Shown piece by piece: positions 1 through 7,708 of a stretch of 64,000 nucleotides of DNA. Made by a program: the position numbers and the translations under genes. The stretch is from Pseudocoprococcus catus (GTDB lineage Bacteria > Bacillota > Clostridia > Lachnospirales > Lachnospiraceae): the NCBI RefSeq assembly GCF_019734885.1, contig NZ_JAAXCM010000049.1:26470-90469 (forward strand), read 5' to 3'. Every line of letters starts with the position of its first letter. The stretch's first letter is position 1. The notes below the pieces were generated by a model that was not told the origin of the DNA, did not search any database, and worked only from the letters and a program-made list of their open reading frames with translations.

Positions 1-356
1 TCAGAAACATTTTCGAGAATTCCAAGGCTTTCTTTGCAACACTTGGCTATGCCAGTGAAGTTGCAGTTCAGTCTGATAAGACAGGTATCGCTGAAGATGC
101 TGTATCTGTACTGATCCATCAGGCAGCTCTCTACATGCCGTTTGCGGATCTTGTAGACATCGACAAAGAGATCGAACGTTTGACAAAAGAAGAAGATAAG
201 ATGAACAAAGAGATCAAGAGAGCACAGGGTATGCTTTCTAATCCGAAGTTTGTCGATAAAGCACCTGCTGATAAGGTGCAGGCAGAAAAAGATAAGTTAG
301 AGAAATATACACAGATGCTGGCACAGATCCAGGAACGTCTGGCAGCACTGAAATAA
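1..356 (+). CDS. valS: valyl-tRNA synthetase, C-terminal end (5' truncated by window)
   Basis: Only the last ~117 residues are present; the reading frame is open from base 3 to the TAA at 354-356. The tail ends in a charged coiled coil rich in Lys and Glu (from DIDKEIERL to the C-terminus), which matches the tRNA-contacting C-terminal arm of bacterial ValRS. The short stretch before it, ending in PFADLVD, also fits the segment preceding that arm in ValRS. The enzyme charges tRNA-Val in the cytoplasm. The valS-folC order is common in Firmicutes and supports the call. The catalytic domain lies outside the window, so identification rests on the tail and context. Confidence 0.87.
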   Translation, partial: RNIFENSKAFFATLGYASEVAVQSDKTGIAEDAVSVLIHQAALYMPFADLVDIDKEIERLTKEEDKMNKEIKRAQGMLSNPKFVDKAPADKVQAEKDKLEKYTQMLAQIQERLAALK

Positions 357-465
357 GAGTTTACGATTACTTGAATTAAACAATGTTTTATCCCGGATTC
401 CTCCCGGACAAGGCCATCATTGACTTTTGTCAGGGGGGAATCTTGCAGGATTGGGAGAGATAACC

Positions 466-1776
466 ATGAATTATGCAGAGGCAGAGGAATATATTAATCA
501 GATTCCTCGTTTTTCAAAAGTGAAATCAGAAGAGAATATGGATGAGATACTGGCTTTATTTGGTCATCCGGAGAAGAAGTTCGCTTATATCCATGTGGCC
601 GGAACCAATGGAAAAGGATCTGTCTGTGCATTTTTGGACAGTATGCTCCGGATGGCAGGAAAGAAGACGGGGCTCTTTACGTCACCGCATCTGATCACGA
701 CAACGGAACGGATGAAGATTAATGGCCAGAATATATCGGAAGAAGCCTTTAATGAAATTTTCGAGGAACTGCTCCATGTTGTCAAAGTGCGCGAAAAGGC
801 AGGACATCTGCATCCGACGTATTTTGAATGGCTTTATCTGATGGCGATGATCTGGTTTGACAGACAGGGGATTGAGTATGGTATCATTGAAACCGGACTT
901 GGCGGCAGATTGGATGCCACCAATCATATCGCGCAGCCTGTTTTAACCATCATTACATCCATCAGCTATGATCATATGGAAATTCTTGGATCAACCCTGA
1001 CGGAAATTGCAGGGGAGAAGGCAGGTATTTTAAAAGCAGGCGTACCGGTCATCTGTGATGGCAGTGAACCGGAAGCGGTGGCTGTTATCCGCCAAAAAGC
1101 GGCACTTTTGCACTGCCCACTGAAAGTAATTGAGCCGGAACAGGTTAAAATTCTCTTAAATCGGGGCAAAAACATTGATTTTTTATTGCAGGATAGGTAT
1201 GATAATAAGAGTTACAGGATTCATGTGCAGACAGAGGCAGTTTACCAGACCATGAACGGTTCTCTGGCGTGGATGGCTGTAAAGGAGCTGCAGAAGCAGG
1301 ACGCAGAACTGCAGCAGACGGAAGATGGTGTTCTTCTGGAGGGTATGGCGAATATGCACTGGCCGGGAAGACTGGAAGAACTGCTTCCGGGGGTCTATGT
1401 GGATGGCGCACACAATGTGGGCGGCATCAGGAAGCTCCGTGAATCCATTGCAGTTAGTTTTGCCGGCAGACCGGTATGGCTGCTTTTTGCAGTAGCCAGC
1501 GACAAGGATTACGGGGAAATGATACGAATTCTCTGCACGATTCCCGATCTAAAGGGCGTGACAGTGACTGAAATTGAGAATTATCGACGGACAGATCTTG
1601 AGACAGTTGCCTCAATATTTAAAAAGAACTGGCATGGATATGTGGGTCATTCATATAATATAAATGAAGCGATCATCACGAGTGAGCAGCAGGCGGCAAA
1701 GTATCCGAATGCTGTACTTATTTGTGCGGGATCGCTGTATCTGGCAGGCAGTGTGATCGAAGCACTGCAGCGGTAG
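466..1776 (+). CDS. folC: folylpolyglutamate synthase / dihydrofolate synthase
   Basis: Mur-ligase-superfamily enzyme that adds glutamate to folates (and often to dihydropteroate) using ATP. The P-loop HVAGTNGKGSV lies near residues 45-55, and the family signature around FTSPHL and TGLGGRLDATN follows. C-terminal domain motifs include DGAHN, which packs against the ATP site. About 436 residues is normal for FolC. I chose ATG 466, preceded by GGGAGAG, rather than the upstream TTG at 427, because the protein MNYAEAEEYI is a typical FolC start. It follows valS after a ~110 nt gap. Confidence 0.93.
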   Translation: MNYAEAEEYINQIPRFSKVKSEENMDEILALFGHPEKKFAYIHVAGTNGKGSVCAFLDSMLRMAGKKTGLFTSPHLITTTERMKINGQNISEEAFNEIFEELLHVVKVREKAGHLHPTYFEWLYLMAMIWFDRQGIEYGIIETGLGGRLDATNHIAQPVLTIITSISYDHMEILGSTLTEIAGEKAGILKAGVPVICDGSEPEAVAVIRQKAALLHCPLKVIEPEQVKILLNRGKNIDFLLQDRYDNKSYRIHVQTEAVYQTMNGSLAWMAVKELQKQDAELQQTEDGVLLEGMANMHWPGRLEELLPGVYVDGAHNVGGIRKLRESIAVSFAGRPVWLLFAVASDKDYGEMIRILCTIPDLKGVTVTEIENYRRTDLETVASIFKKNWHGYVGHSYNINEAIITSEQQAAKYPNAVLICAGSLYLAGSVIEALQR

Positions 1777-1819
1777 ATGGTGCATCGACAGGGAGAGACG
1801 GTGCAGGAAGGACGGACAG

Positions 1820-1978
1820 ATGATTAATTTTGAAGAAGAATTGAAGAAATTTAAGCCAAGCCTTGAAATTGATCAGGCGGAAGAGGCGATATATAAGAAC
1901 GATCTTCGGGATGTAACGGATATTCTGGAGGATATGATGAAGGAAGTTAAAATTGCATCAGGAAACAAGCGTTTTTAG
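1820..1978 (+). CDS. small conserved-looking acidic protein, unknown function
   Basis: A 52-residue ORF starting MINFEEELKKF and ending NKRF, with a good start context (GGAAGGACGGACAG before ATG 1820). It sits 43 nt after folC and 11 nt before the zinc-ribbon/TPR gene, so it is probably co-transcribed with both. It is rich in Glu, Asp and Lys and predicted helical, with no Cys and no membrane segment. I do not recognise a family. The tight spacing and absence of rare features argue that it is a real gene rather than chance. Confidence 0.65.
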   Translation: MINFEEELKKFKPSLEIDQAEEAIYKNDLRDVTDILEDMMKEVKIASGNKRF

Positions 1979-1989
1979 GGGGATAGCAG

Positions 1990-3522
1990 ATGAATTGCAT
2001 AAAATGTAATATGCCCCTGGAAAATGTCTATATATGCCCACATTGCGGTCATGTGGACAAGGTGGCCAAGAAGATCATATATTCATCCAACTGGCATTAT
2101 AACCAGGGACTGGCCAAGGCAAAGGTACGAGATCTGAGCGGTGCCGTTACGTCACTGAGTCAGTCATTGAAATATAACAAACGGAATACAGATGCACGTA
2201 ATCTTCTGGGGCTGATTTATTATCAGATGGGAGAGATTGTGGCAGCCCTCAGCGAGTGGGTCATCAGCGTTCATTTTCAGGAACGCAACAATATTGCGGC
2301 TGACTATATTCAGGCCATTCAGAACAATCCGGCCAAGTTAAAGGCAGCCAACAAGGTGATCCAGAAGTATAATCTGGCATTGAATTATGTGCAGGAGAAC
2401 AATGCGGATCTGGCAATTATAGAGCTGAAACGTGTTGTGAACATGAGTCCTACATATATCAGAGCCTATCAGCTGCTGGGGCTGCTTTATATGCAGAGAA
2501 AGCAGTATGCGGCGGCCAGAAAGGTACTGATGCGTGCCGTCAAGGTTGACAGGAATAATATGACCACACTTCGGTATTTGAAAGAAGTGAATCATCTCCA
2601 CGGTAAGCAGGAGAAAAATCAGCATGGACGCAAGGATGAATTCATGCAGATCAACGATCCGAACCCTATTGTTATAGAAGAGGGATCTGGACATAATTAT
2701 GCAGATTATAATACGGGATTTTTGTCATTTATCAATATTCTGATCGGTATTGTTATTGGTGCGGCGGTTATCTGGCTGCTCATTGTACCATCTATTACCA
2801 AGACAAAGGCATCCGAGTACAATCAGGCAGTTGTGGAATACAGTGCCCAGATCTCTGAGCGCAATAAGAACATTGATGATCTCCAGAATCAGATTACGGA
2901 TCTTCAGAGCAAACTGTCTCAGTATGAGTCAACCGTCGGCAATACCGTGGATGATGCCGGTGCCAGTGAGCAGAAACTGATCGAGGCTGTAGGCAGCTAT
3001 CTCCAGAACAATGTGCAGGACGCAGGTACGCTGATTGCTGAAATTGAGCCTGCAGCTATTACTAATGCCCAGGAGAAGAAGATTTACAATATTTTGAAAG
3101 AGGCGACCAAGAGCTCTGTGACAGAAACGCTGTATGCAAATGCAAAAGACAGCTTTGACAAGAAGGATTATGTGGCTGCCATCGATGGTATGACCAAAGT
3201 CCTTCGAATGGATGACAGCTATTCCTATGCCGTTTTCTATATGGGACGCAGCTATCAGATGCTTGGTGATACAGGCAATGCAGCAGGTTACTACAAACGC
3301 CTGATCCAGTCCTATCCAAACTCAGATATGGTAGACGATGCAAGAAAATATCTGGATCAGCTGGGTGACACCACAAGCATTGACCCTGTGGATATTAGCG
3401 GCGGCAGCACAAGCGACAGCAATGACAATTCAGAGGACAACAGCAGCGACAACTCTGACGACGATTTGGGAGATAACACAGACAACGGATCATTAGACAA
3501 TGGTGACGGCAGCGAAGAATAA
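1990..3522 (+). CDS. zinc-ribbon / TPR membrane protein
   Basis: A 510-residue protein of modular design. The N-terminus has a zinc ribbon (CIKC...CPHCG, residues 3-21). Residues ~35-200 hold several tetratricopeptide repeats. A single hydrophobic segment near residues 245-265 (FINILIGIVIGAAVIWLLIV) follows. A coiled coil (~275-320) and a second TPR-like region (~380-460) come next, and a low-complexity Ser/Asp/Asn tail closes the protein. The likely topology is a cytoplasmic zinc ribbon and TPR domain, one membrane pass, and an external coiled-coil/TPR domain, giving a scaffold role. No enzyme motif is visible and the partner is unknown. A strong terminator follows it. Confidence 0.8.
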   Translation: MNCIKCNMPLENVYICPHCGHVDKVAKKIIYSSNWHYNQGLAKAKVRDLSGAVTSLSQSLKYNKRNTDARNLLGLIYYQMGEIVAALSEWVISVHFQERNNIAADYIQAIQNNPAKLKAANKVIQKYNLALNYVQENNADLAIIELKRVVNMSPTYIRAYQLLGLLYMQRKQYAAARKVLMRAVKVDRNNMTTLRYLKEVNHLHGKQEKNQHGRKDEFMQINDPNPIVIEEGSGHNYADYNTGFLSFINILIGIVIGAAVIWLLIVPSITKTKASEYNQAVVEYSAQISERNKNIDDLQNQITDLQSKLSQYESTVGNTVDDAGASEQKLIEAVGSYLQNNVQDAGTLIAEIEPAAITNAQEKKIYNILKEATKSSVTETLYANAKDSFDKKDYVAAIDGMTKVLRMDDSYSYAVFYMGRSYQMLGDTGNAAGYYKRLIQSYPNSDMVDDARKYLDQLGDTTSIDPVDISGGSTSDSNDNSEDNSSDNSDDDLGDNTDNGSLDNGDGSEE

Positions 3523-3560
3523 AATTTCTTCTATAAAAATTGAATAAACAATGAAAATAC

Positions 3561-3613
3561 AAAAGAAAAAGCATGATACTCCGATTAACCGGAGCGCATG
3601 CTTTTTCTTTTTT
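3561..3613 (+). terminator. intrinsic terminator after the TPR gene
   Basis: AAAGAAAAAGCATG pairs with CATGCTTTTTCTTT, with an inner CTCCG/CGGAG stem, and the hairpin ends in a run of T. It separates the folC-TPR unit from the sporulation operon. Confidence 0.9.
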
Positions 3614-3753
3614 GGTTTGTGTGGGAGTATATTTTTCAGGAATCAGAAATCCGATAGCGAGGTGTTTTAATATAAAAAGTAATTGAATACTTTTTAAAAG
3701 AAGGCAGGTGCTTCAAATTTGTTAGTAAATCTGGAGGATTGGGAGGAGAGTTT

Positions 3754-4110
3754 ATGGAATATCGCATTGTCCGCGGCATTTTGTTTGTTTCGCCCGGGAA
3801 GGAGATTGATCATTTCCGGGCGGAAAGAATTATCAGGTATACAGAGAGTCTGCTCAGGCAGCAGCGTTTTCGGACGATGGTTTTTGATCTGGCGGATACT
3901 GTTTTTATGGACAGTGCCGGTGTGGGGATGATGATCGGGCTTTATCGGGAAATCAGGGCCTGGGGAGGTGCTGTTTTTATTATCCGTATGCAGAAGGGGA
4001 TTCGTCGGATTTATCAGATGGCGGGACTGCAGAGGATTATTCCGAGTTATGACGACGAATCGCGGTTTATGGCAGCCATGGAGGGAGGGGGAAAAGATAA
4101 TGAGGGATGA
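3754..4110 (+). CDS. spoIIAA: anti-sigma F factor antagonist SpoIIAA
   Basis: STAS-domain protein of 118 residues that releases sigma F from SpoIIAB in the forespore when dephosphorylated. The motif FMDSAGVGM holds the serine expected to be phosphorylated by SpoIIAB. Start ATG 3754 is set by GGGAGGAG five bases upstream; an in-frame TTG at 3739 would put the RBS inside the gene. Its 3' end overlaps spoIIAB by 11 nt, the usual translationally coupled layout of the spoIIA operon. Confidence 0.95.
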   Translation: MEYRIVRGILFVSPGKEIDHFRAERIIRYTESLLRQQRFRTMVFDLADTVFMDSAGVGMMIGLYREIRAWGGAVFIIRMQKGIRRIYQMAGLQRIIPSYDDESRFMAAMEGGGKDNEG

Positions 4111-4555
4111 AATGAAACTGACAATGAATGCGATTGCAGAGAATGAATATTTTGCCCGGGTTGCGGTGGCGGCTTTTTCGGCCAAGATGGATCCGACCAT
4201 GGAAGAACTTGCAGATATTAAAACAGCGGTTTCGGAAGCTGTCACGAATGCCGTCGTTCATGGTTATGACCACAAAGGAGGGATATTGGAGATTGATGCA
4301 CGGATCGAGGATGAATGGCTGGAGATTGAAATCGAGGATGAAGGGATTGGGATTGATGATGTGAAGCAGGCCATGGAACCATTGTATACATCTCGTCCGG
4401 AGGAGAATCATGCCGGTATGGGGTTTACTTTTATGGAAGCTTTTATGGATGAATTGGAGGTTGTTTCGACGCCCGGACAGGGAACAAAAGTAAAAATGCG
4501 AAAGAAAATTGAAATGCCGGCAGCAGTTCGCAGAAAAAAGAGGTCTATCAGGTGA
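4100..4555 (+). CDS. spoIIAB: anti-sigma F factor / serine kinase SpoIIAB
   Basis: GHKL-fold kinase and anti-sigma factor, ~151 residues. The N box (EAVTNAVVHGY), the G1 box (DEGIGI) and a second glycine motif (HAGMGFTFM) are all present. It phosphorylates SpoIIAA and binds sigma F. ATG 4100 follows GGAGGGG at 4083-4089. The frame is open further upstream, but that extension lies wholly over spoIIAA and is not supported by an RBS. The stop overlaps the GTG start of sigF (GTGA, 4552-4555). Confidence 0.95.
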   Translation: MRDEMKLTMNAIAENEYFARVAVAAFSAKMDPTMEELADIKTAVSEAVTNAVVHGYDHKGGILEIDARIEDEWLEIEIEDEGIGIDDVKQAMEPLYTSRPEENHAGMGFTFMEAFMDELEVVSTPGQGTKVKMRKKIEMPAAVRRKKRSIR

Positions 4556-5268
4556 CAGAAATCCGGGAGCTGCTGATGAAGGCACAGGCAGGCGACAAGG
4601 AAGCCAGAGAGCAGCTGGTTCAGAAAAACATTGGACTTGTAAAAAGTATTGTCAGTCGGTATACAGCCAGAGGTGTGGAAAAAGAGGATCTGATCCAAAT
4701 CGGGATGATCGGTCTGATAAAAGCAATCGACAATTTTGACATGACCTATGAGGTGCGTTTCTCGACCTATGCGGTGCCAATGATCGCCGGGGAAATTCGC
4801 AGATTTCTGAGGGATAATGGTGCCATTAAGGTGAGTCGTTCTATCAAGGATCATCGTGTTGCTGTCAACAGGAGCAGAGAACGGTTGATCGAAAAACTGG
4901 GAAGAGAGCCGACGATCCATGAAATTGCCGAGGATGTGGGGCTTTCTATGGAAGATATTTTGCTGGCCGTGAATTCAGGCCAGGAAGTGGCATCCCTTCA
5001 GCAGATGATTTATGAAGGGGACGGCAGCAGCATCCGTCTGATGGACAGGTTGTCCGCACACAGTGGGGAAGGAGATGCTTCACTGGATCGGATGATGCTG
5101 GCAGATTCATTATCAGCACTGGAACAAAAAGAAAGGGAACTGATTGTTCTGCGCTTCTATTATGATCAGACACAGTCACAGATTGCGAAACGGATGGGGG
5201 TATCACAAGTGCAGGTATCAAGGCTTGAGAAGAGGATCCTAAGAAAGATGAAGATGTATATCAGTTAG
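4552..5268 (+). CDS. sigF: RNA polymerase sigma-F factor (SpoIIAC)
   Basis: A 238-residue group 3 sigma factor with region 2 (DLIQIGMIGLIKAIDNFD, FSTYAVPMIAGEIRRFLRD), a short region 3 (GREPTIHEIAE) and a region 4 helix-turn-helix (YYDQTQSQIAKRMGVSQVQV). Its place directly behind spoIIAA and spoIIAB identifies it as sigma F, the first forespore sigma factor. The GTG start overlaps the spoIIAB stop by four bases, giving translational coupling with its own inhibitor. Confidence 0.96.
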   Translation: MTEIRELLMKAQAGDKEAREQLVQKNIGLVKSIVSRYTARGVEKEDLIQIGMIGLIKAIDNFDMTYEVRFSTYAVPMIAGEIRRFLRDNGAIKVSRSIKDHRVAVNRSRERLIEKLGREPTIHEIAEDVGLSMEDILLAVNSGQEVASLQQMIYEGDGSSIRLMDRLSAHSGEGDASLDRMMLADSLSALEQKERELIVLRFYYDQTQSQIAKRMGVSQVQVSRLEKRILRKMKMYIS

Positions 5269-5478
5269 CGAGCAGAGCAAGGCACTGTGTGCCAGAAAGT
5301 GCAGTTCGCAGAGAGGAATATATAGCTGTGCTATCCGCTCACGCGCCAAAGTGTGCGTCAAGCGCACACTGGGTTCTAGACCGTATGCATAGAACATCAG
5401 TCTTTTTGGGAGACTATGCGGTAGGCGAGTTATTATGAGCAAATCTTCAAAATATGCAGAAATCCGGGAGATGAGAAA
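5269..5478 (+). repeat. hairpin-rich spacer between sigF and spoVAA, repeat-like
   Basis: This ~210 nt non-coding spacer carries a series of short inverted repeats: GGCAC/GTGCC, ATAGC/GCTAT, GTGTGCG/CGCACAC, and CCGTATGCATAG closing on CTATGCGG with a TCT/AGA stem inside. No T-run follows any of them. The density of palindromes looks like an intergenic repeat family (REP-like or BOX-like) rather than an ordinary spacer. Only this copy is visible in the window, so the repeat status is inference. Confidence 0.4.
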
Positions 5479-6123
5479 ATGGAAGGTCAAAAACAGGTTG
5501 TCATTTATTTGATGGCAGATGATCATATTGAAGTTGAGGTGCAGCCGCTGACCATGGGAGATTTATGTGAAATTGTGGGAACGGACAGGAAGGTGGCGGA
5601 TTTTGTCAAACAGATGCCGGTGACCGGTCTGCAGACTCAAGAGACGGGGCGGAGTGTCCTCTCTGTTTTAATGTTGGTGGAAGCAATCACAGTGCAGGTC
5701 CAGAAGCAATTTGCGGGTATCCAGTGCCAGTGCGTGCTGCTGGGAGCGGAACAGTTGATTGTTGAATGGGGAGGCAAAAAGACGGCACTGTGGTGGGTGA
5801 CGATTTTGAAGACGGCATGCGTCAGTCTGATCATTCTGGCGGGTTCGGCTTTTACCATCATGACCTATGATCAGGATGTGGATGTGGCGGGGGTGTTTGG
5901 TCGGATTTATCAGCTGTTTGTGGGCCATGTGCCGACACAGCCCGGGATTCTTGAAGCTGCTTATGCTTTTGGTGTGGCTGCAGGTATTCTGCTGTTTTTT
6001 AATCCTTTTGTTTCGGCGGCAAAGAGAAAGGCCCCCTCTCCTGTTGAAATTGAAATGGAGAAATATGAATCAGATATCAGGGATACGATTGTCAAAATTG
6101 ATAATCGGTTAAACAAAAGATAA
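5479..6123 (+). CDS. spoVAA: stage V sporulation protein AA
   Basis: A 214-residue membrane protein with an N-terminal soluble domain (residues 1-100, starting VVIYLMADDHIEVE) and two hydrophobic segments at ~112-130 and ~160-180. It ends in a charged cytoplasmic tail. This is the architecture of SpoVAA, a part of the SpoVA channel that moves Ca-dipicolinate into the forespore. It lies one gene after sigF. The other spoVA genes seen here, spoVAB and spoVAC, are 15 kb further on. Confidence 0.85.
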   Translation: MEGQKQVVIYLMADDHIEVEVQPLTMGDLCEIVGTDRKVADFVKQMPVTGLQTQETGRSVLSVLMLVEAITVQVQKQFAGIQCQCVLLGAEQLIVEWGGKKTALWWVTILKTACVSLIILAGSAFTIMTYDQDVDVAGVFGRIYQLFVGHVPTQPGILEAAYAFGVAAGILLFFNPFVSAAKRKAPSPVEIEMEKYESDIRDTIVKIDNRLNKR

Positions 6124-6276
6124 GATGTAACTGTTCAGAGCCAAGCAAAATTTCAAAAAACAGGTATAAAATTCTTGAATTTTTAAGACTGTTTTTGAAA
6201 TTTTATTTGGCGGATACGCCACACCGACGAAATGCGTAGCATTTTGGAGGTTAGCTCTGAACAGTTACGATAAGAT
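6119..6276. mobile_element. MITE-like element with 15-bp terminal inverted repeats and 8-bp target duplication
   Basis: The element proper is 6127-6268. Its left end GTAACTGTTCAGAGC is the exact reverse complement of the right end GCTCTGAACAGTTAC. The ends are flanked by perfect direct repeats GATAAGAT at 6119-6126 and 6269-6276, the expected mark of transposition with an 8-bp duplication. The left copy includes the spoVAA stop codon. Inside, AAAATTTCAAAAA pairs with TTTTTGAAATTTT, and the right arm carries an extra small hairpin (AAATGCGTAGCATTT). There is no room for a transposase, so it must be mobilised in trans. A 46-bp part of the right arm recurs at 36998-37043. Confidence 0.85.
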
Positions 6277-6338
6277 TAAGATTTCGTTTCAATAAGCAGA
6301 AACTGAGAAACGAAGGGAAACAGGCTGTTTGACAGCCG

Positions 6339-6367
6339 TTGACAGGGGAAAAGGGTTAAGTTATAAT
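6339..6367 (+). promoter_or_regulatory. sigma-A-type promoter for the ATP-grasp gene
   Basis: TTGACA (6339-6344), a 17-base spacer, then TATAAT (6362-6367): a consensus vegetative promoter 37 bases before the ATG at 6404. Confidence 0.85.
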
Positions 6368-6403
6368 GAAAGTTACTGTAAATAGAAAGAAAGGCGATTA
6401 GCA

Positions 6404-7615
6404 ATGAATTTCAAAGAAAGAGATTTTATACCGATGCTGTTTGGCGGGGACATCAATACATACAGTGTTGCCCGTGCATTTTATGAACGTTATAAAGTGA
6501 AATCCTATACATTTGGTAAGTTTGCCACAGGTCCGAGTTACCAGAGCAGAATTATTGAATATACACCAAACCCGAAGATTGACACAGATGAAGTTTTTAT
6601 GAAGACAGTGAAGAGCTTCTGCTCCAAGCATGCAGACAAGACCGTTGTTCTGGTGGGCTGCGGTGACAGCTATGTGGCATTGATCAGCAAGCATAAGAAT
6701 GAACTGCCGAAGAATACCATTGCACCATATATTGATTTTGATTTGATGAACAGTCTCCAGCAGAAAGAGACATTCTATAAACTTTGTGAGAAACATGGCG
6801 TGGATTATCCGGGAACCATTATCCACAACAAAGAGATGGGACATGATTTTGAGATGAATTTCCCATTTCCTGTGATCTTGAAACCATCCGACAGCATTCA
6901 GTACTGGGAGCATCCTTTTGATACACAGAAGAAGGTGTACACGATTAAAGATAAGAAGGAACTGGATCAGGTGCTGGATGACATTTACGGGGCCGGTTAT
7001 ACAGGCAAACTGATCATTCAGGATATGATTCCGGGTAATGATGAGTATATGCGTGTGCTGACATCCTATTCGGATCACAACGGCAAGGTGAAAATGATGT
7101 GCCTCGGTCATGTGCTTCTTGAAGAGCATACACCGCACGGATTGGGCAATCATGCAGTCATTATCACAGAGCCGAATAAGGAACTGATGATGCGTGTCAA
7201 AGATTTGCTCGAAGAACTGCATTATGTGGGATTTTCCAATTTCGATATCAAATACGACAGAAGAGACGGCAAGTTCAAGTTCTTTGAGATCAATACAAGA
7301 CAGGGCCGAAGCAATTATTATGTGACCGGTTCCGGATTTAATGTGGCAGAATATATTGTGGAAGACTTTGTTTACGGCAAGGAACTGCCGCTGCGTTACG
7401 CCAAAGAAGAGCATCTCTGGATGGTTGTTCCAAAAGCTGTTGCCTTTAAGTATGTCAAGGATCCTGCTCTGAAGGCAAAGATGAAAAAGCTGATCAAAGA
7501 GAAGAAAGTCGTGAATCCAAGCTTCATGAAGGGAGATCTCGGTATGCCGAGACTGGCCCGTATGATCAAAACCCATCTGAGTCATTTTGAAAAGTATAAG
7601 AAGTACTATAGCTAG
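6404..7615 (+). CDS. ATP-grasp carboxylate-amine ligase (D-aspartate-ligase-like)
   Basis: A 403-residue ATP-grasp enzyme. Residues in the central domain include FPVILKPSD (nucleotide-binding Lys), the flexible-loop region, and EINTRQGRSNYY (metal-binding Glu and Asn). The family joins a carboxylate to an amine through an acyl phosphate. The closest group I recognise is the COG3919-type ligases that include D-aspartate ligases adding cross-bridge residues to peptidoglycan precursors. The gene is preceded by a consensus promoter and followed after 93 nt by a MurE-like ligase, which supports a role in cell-wall or peptide assembly. The exact substrate is inference. Confidence 0.7.
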   Translation: MNFKERDFIPMLFGGDINTYSVARAFYERYKVKSYTFGKFATGPSYQSRIIEYTPNPKIDTDEVFMKTVKSFCSKHADKTVVLVGCGDSYVALISKHKNELPKNTIAPYIDFDLMNSLQQKETFYKLCEKHGVDYPGTIIHNKEMGHDFEMNFPFPVILKPSDSIQYWEHPFDTQKKVYTIKDKKELDQVLDDIYGAGYTGKLIIQDMIPGNDEYMRVLTSYSDHNGKVKMMCLGHVLLEEHTPHGLGNHAVIITEPNKELMMRVKDLLEELHYVGFSNFDIKYDRRDGKFKFFEINTRQGRSNYYVTGSGFNVAEYIVEDFVYGKELPLRYAKEEHLWMVVPKAVAFKYVKDPALKAKMKKLIKEKKVVNPSFMKGDLGMPRLARMIKTHLSHFEKYKKYYS

Positions 7616-7708
7616 TACATCGTTTTCGAAATAACTATACCATTCACTTGCACAGATGTTTGAATTTGAACCTATACGTATGCAGTTAATTGCAAGGAGG
7701 AAATACGT

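Noticed and set aside
3651..3690. Possible sigma-H promoter before spoIIAA (AGG...GAAT)
   Set aside because: AGGTGTTTT and TTGAAT are present, but the spacing is about three to four bases too long for the sigma-H consensus. Not strong enough to list.
3968..4099. Long upstream extension of spoIIAB
   Set aside because: Frame stays open over spoIIAA by chance. The RBS and family length support ATG 4100.
6398..7585. 395-codon open frame on the minus strand
   Set aside because: It is the exact antisense of the ATP-grasp gene, has no RBS or family motifs, and its Cys/His/Ile-rich translation is typical of a shadow frame.
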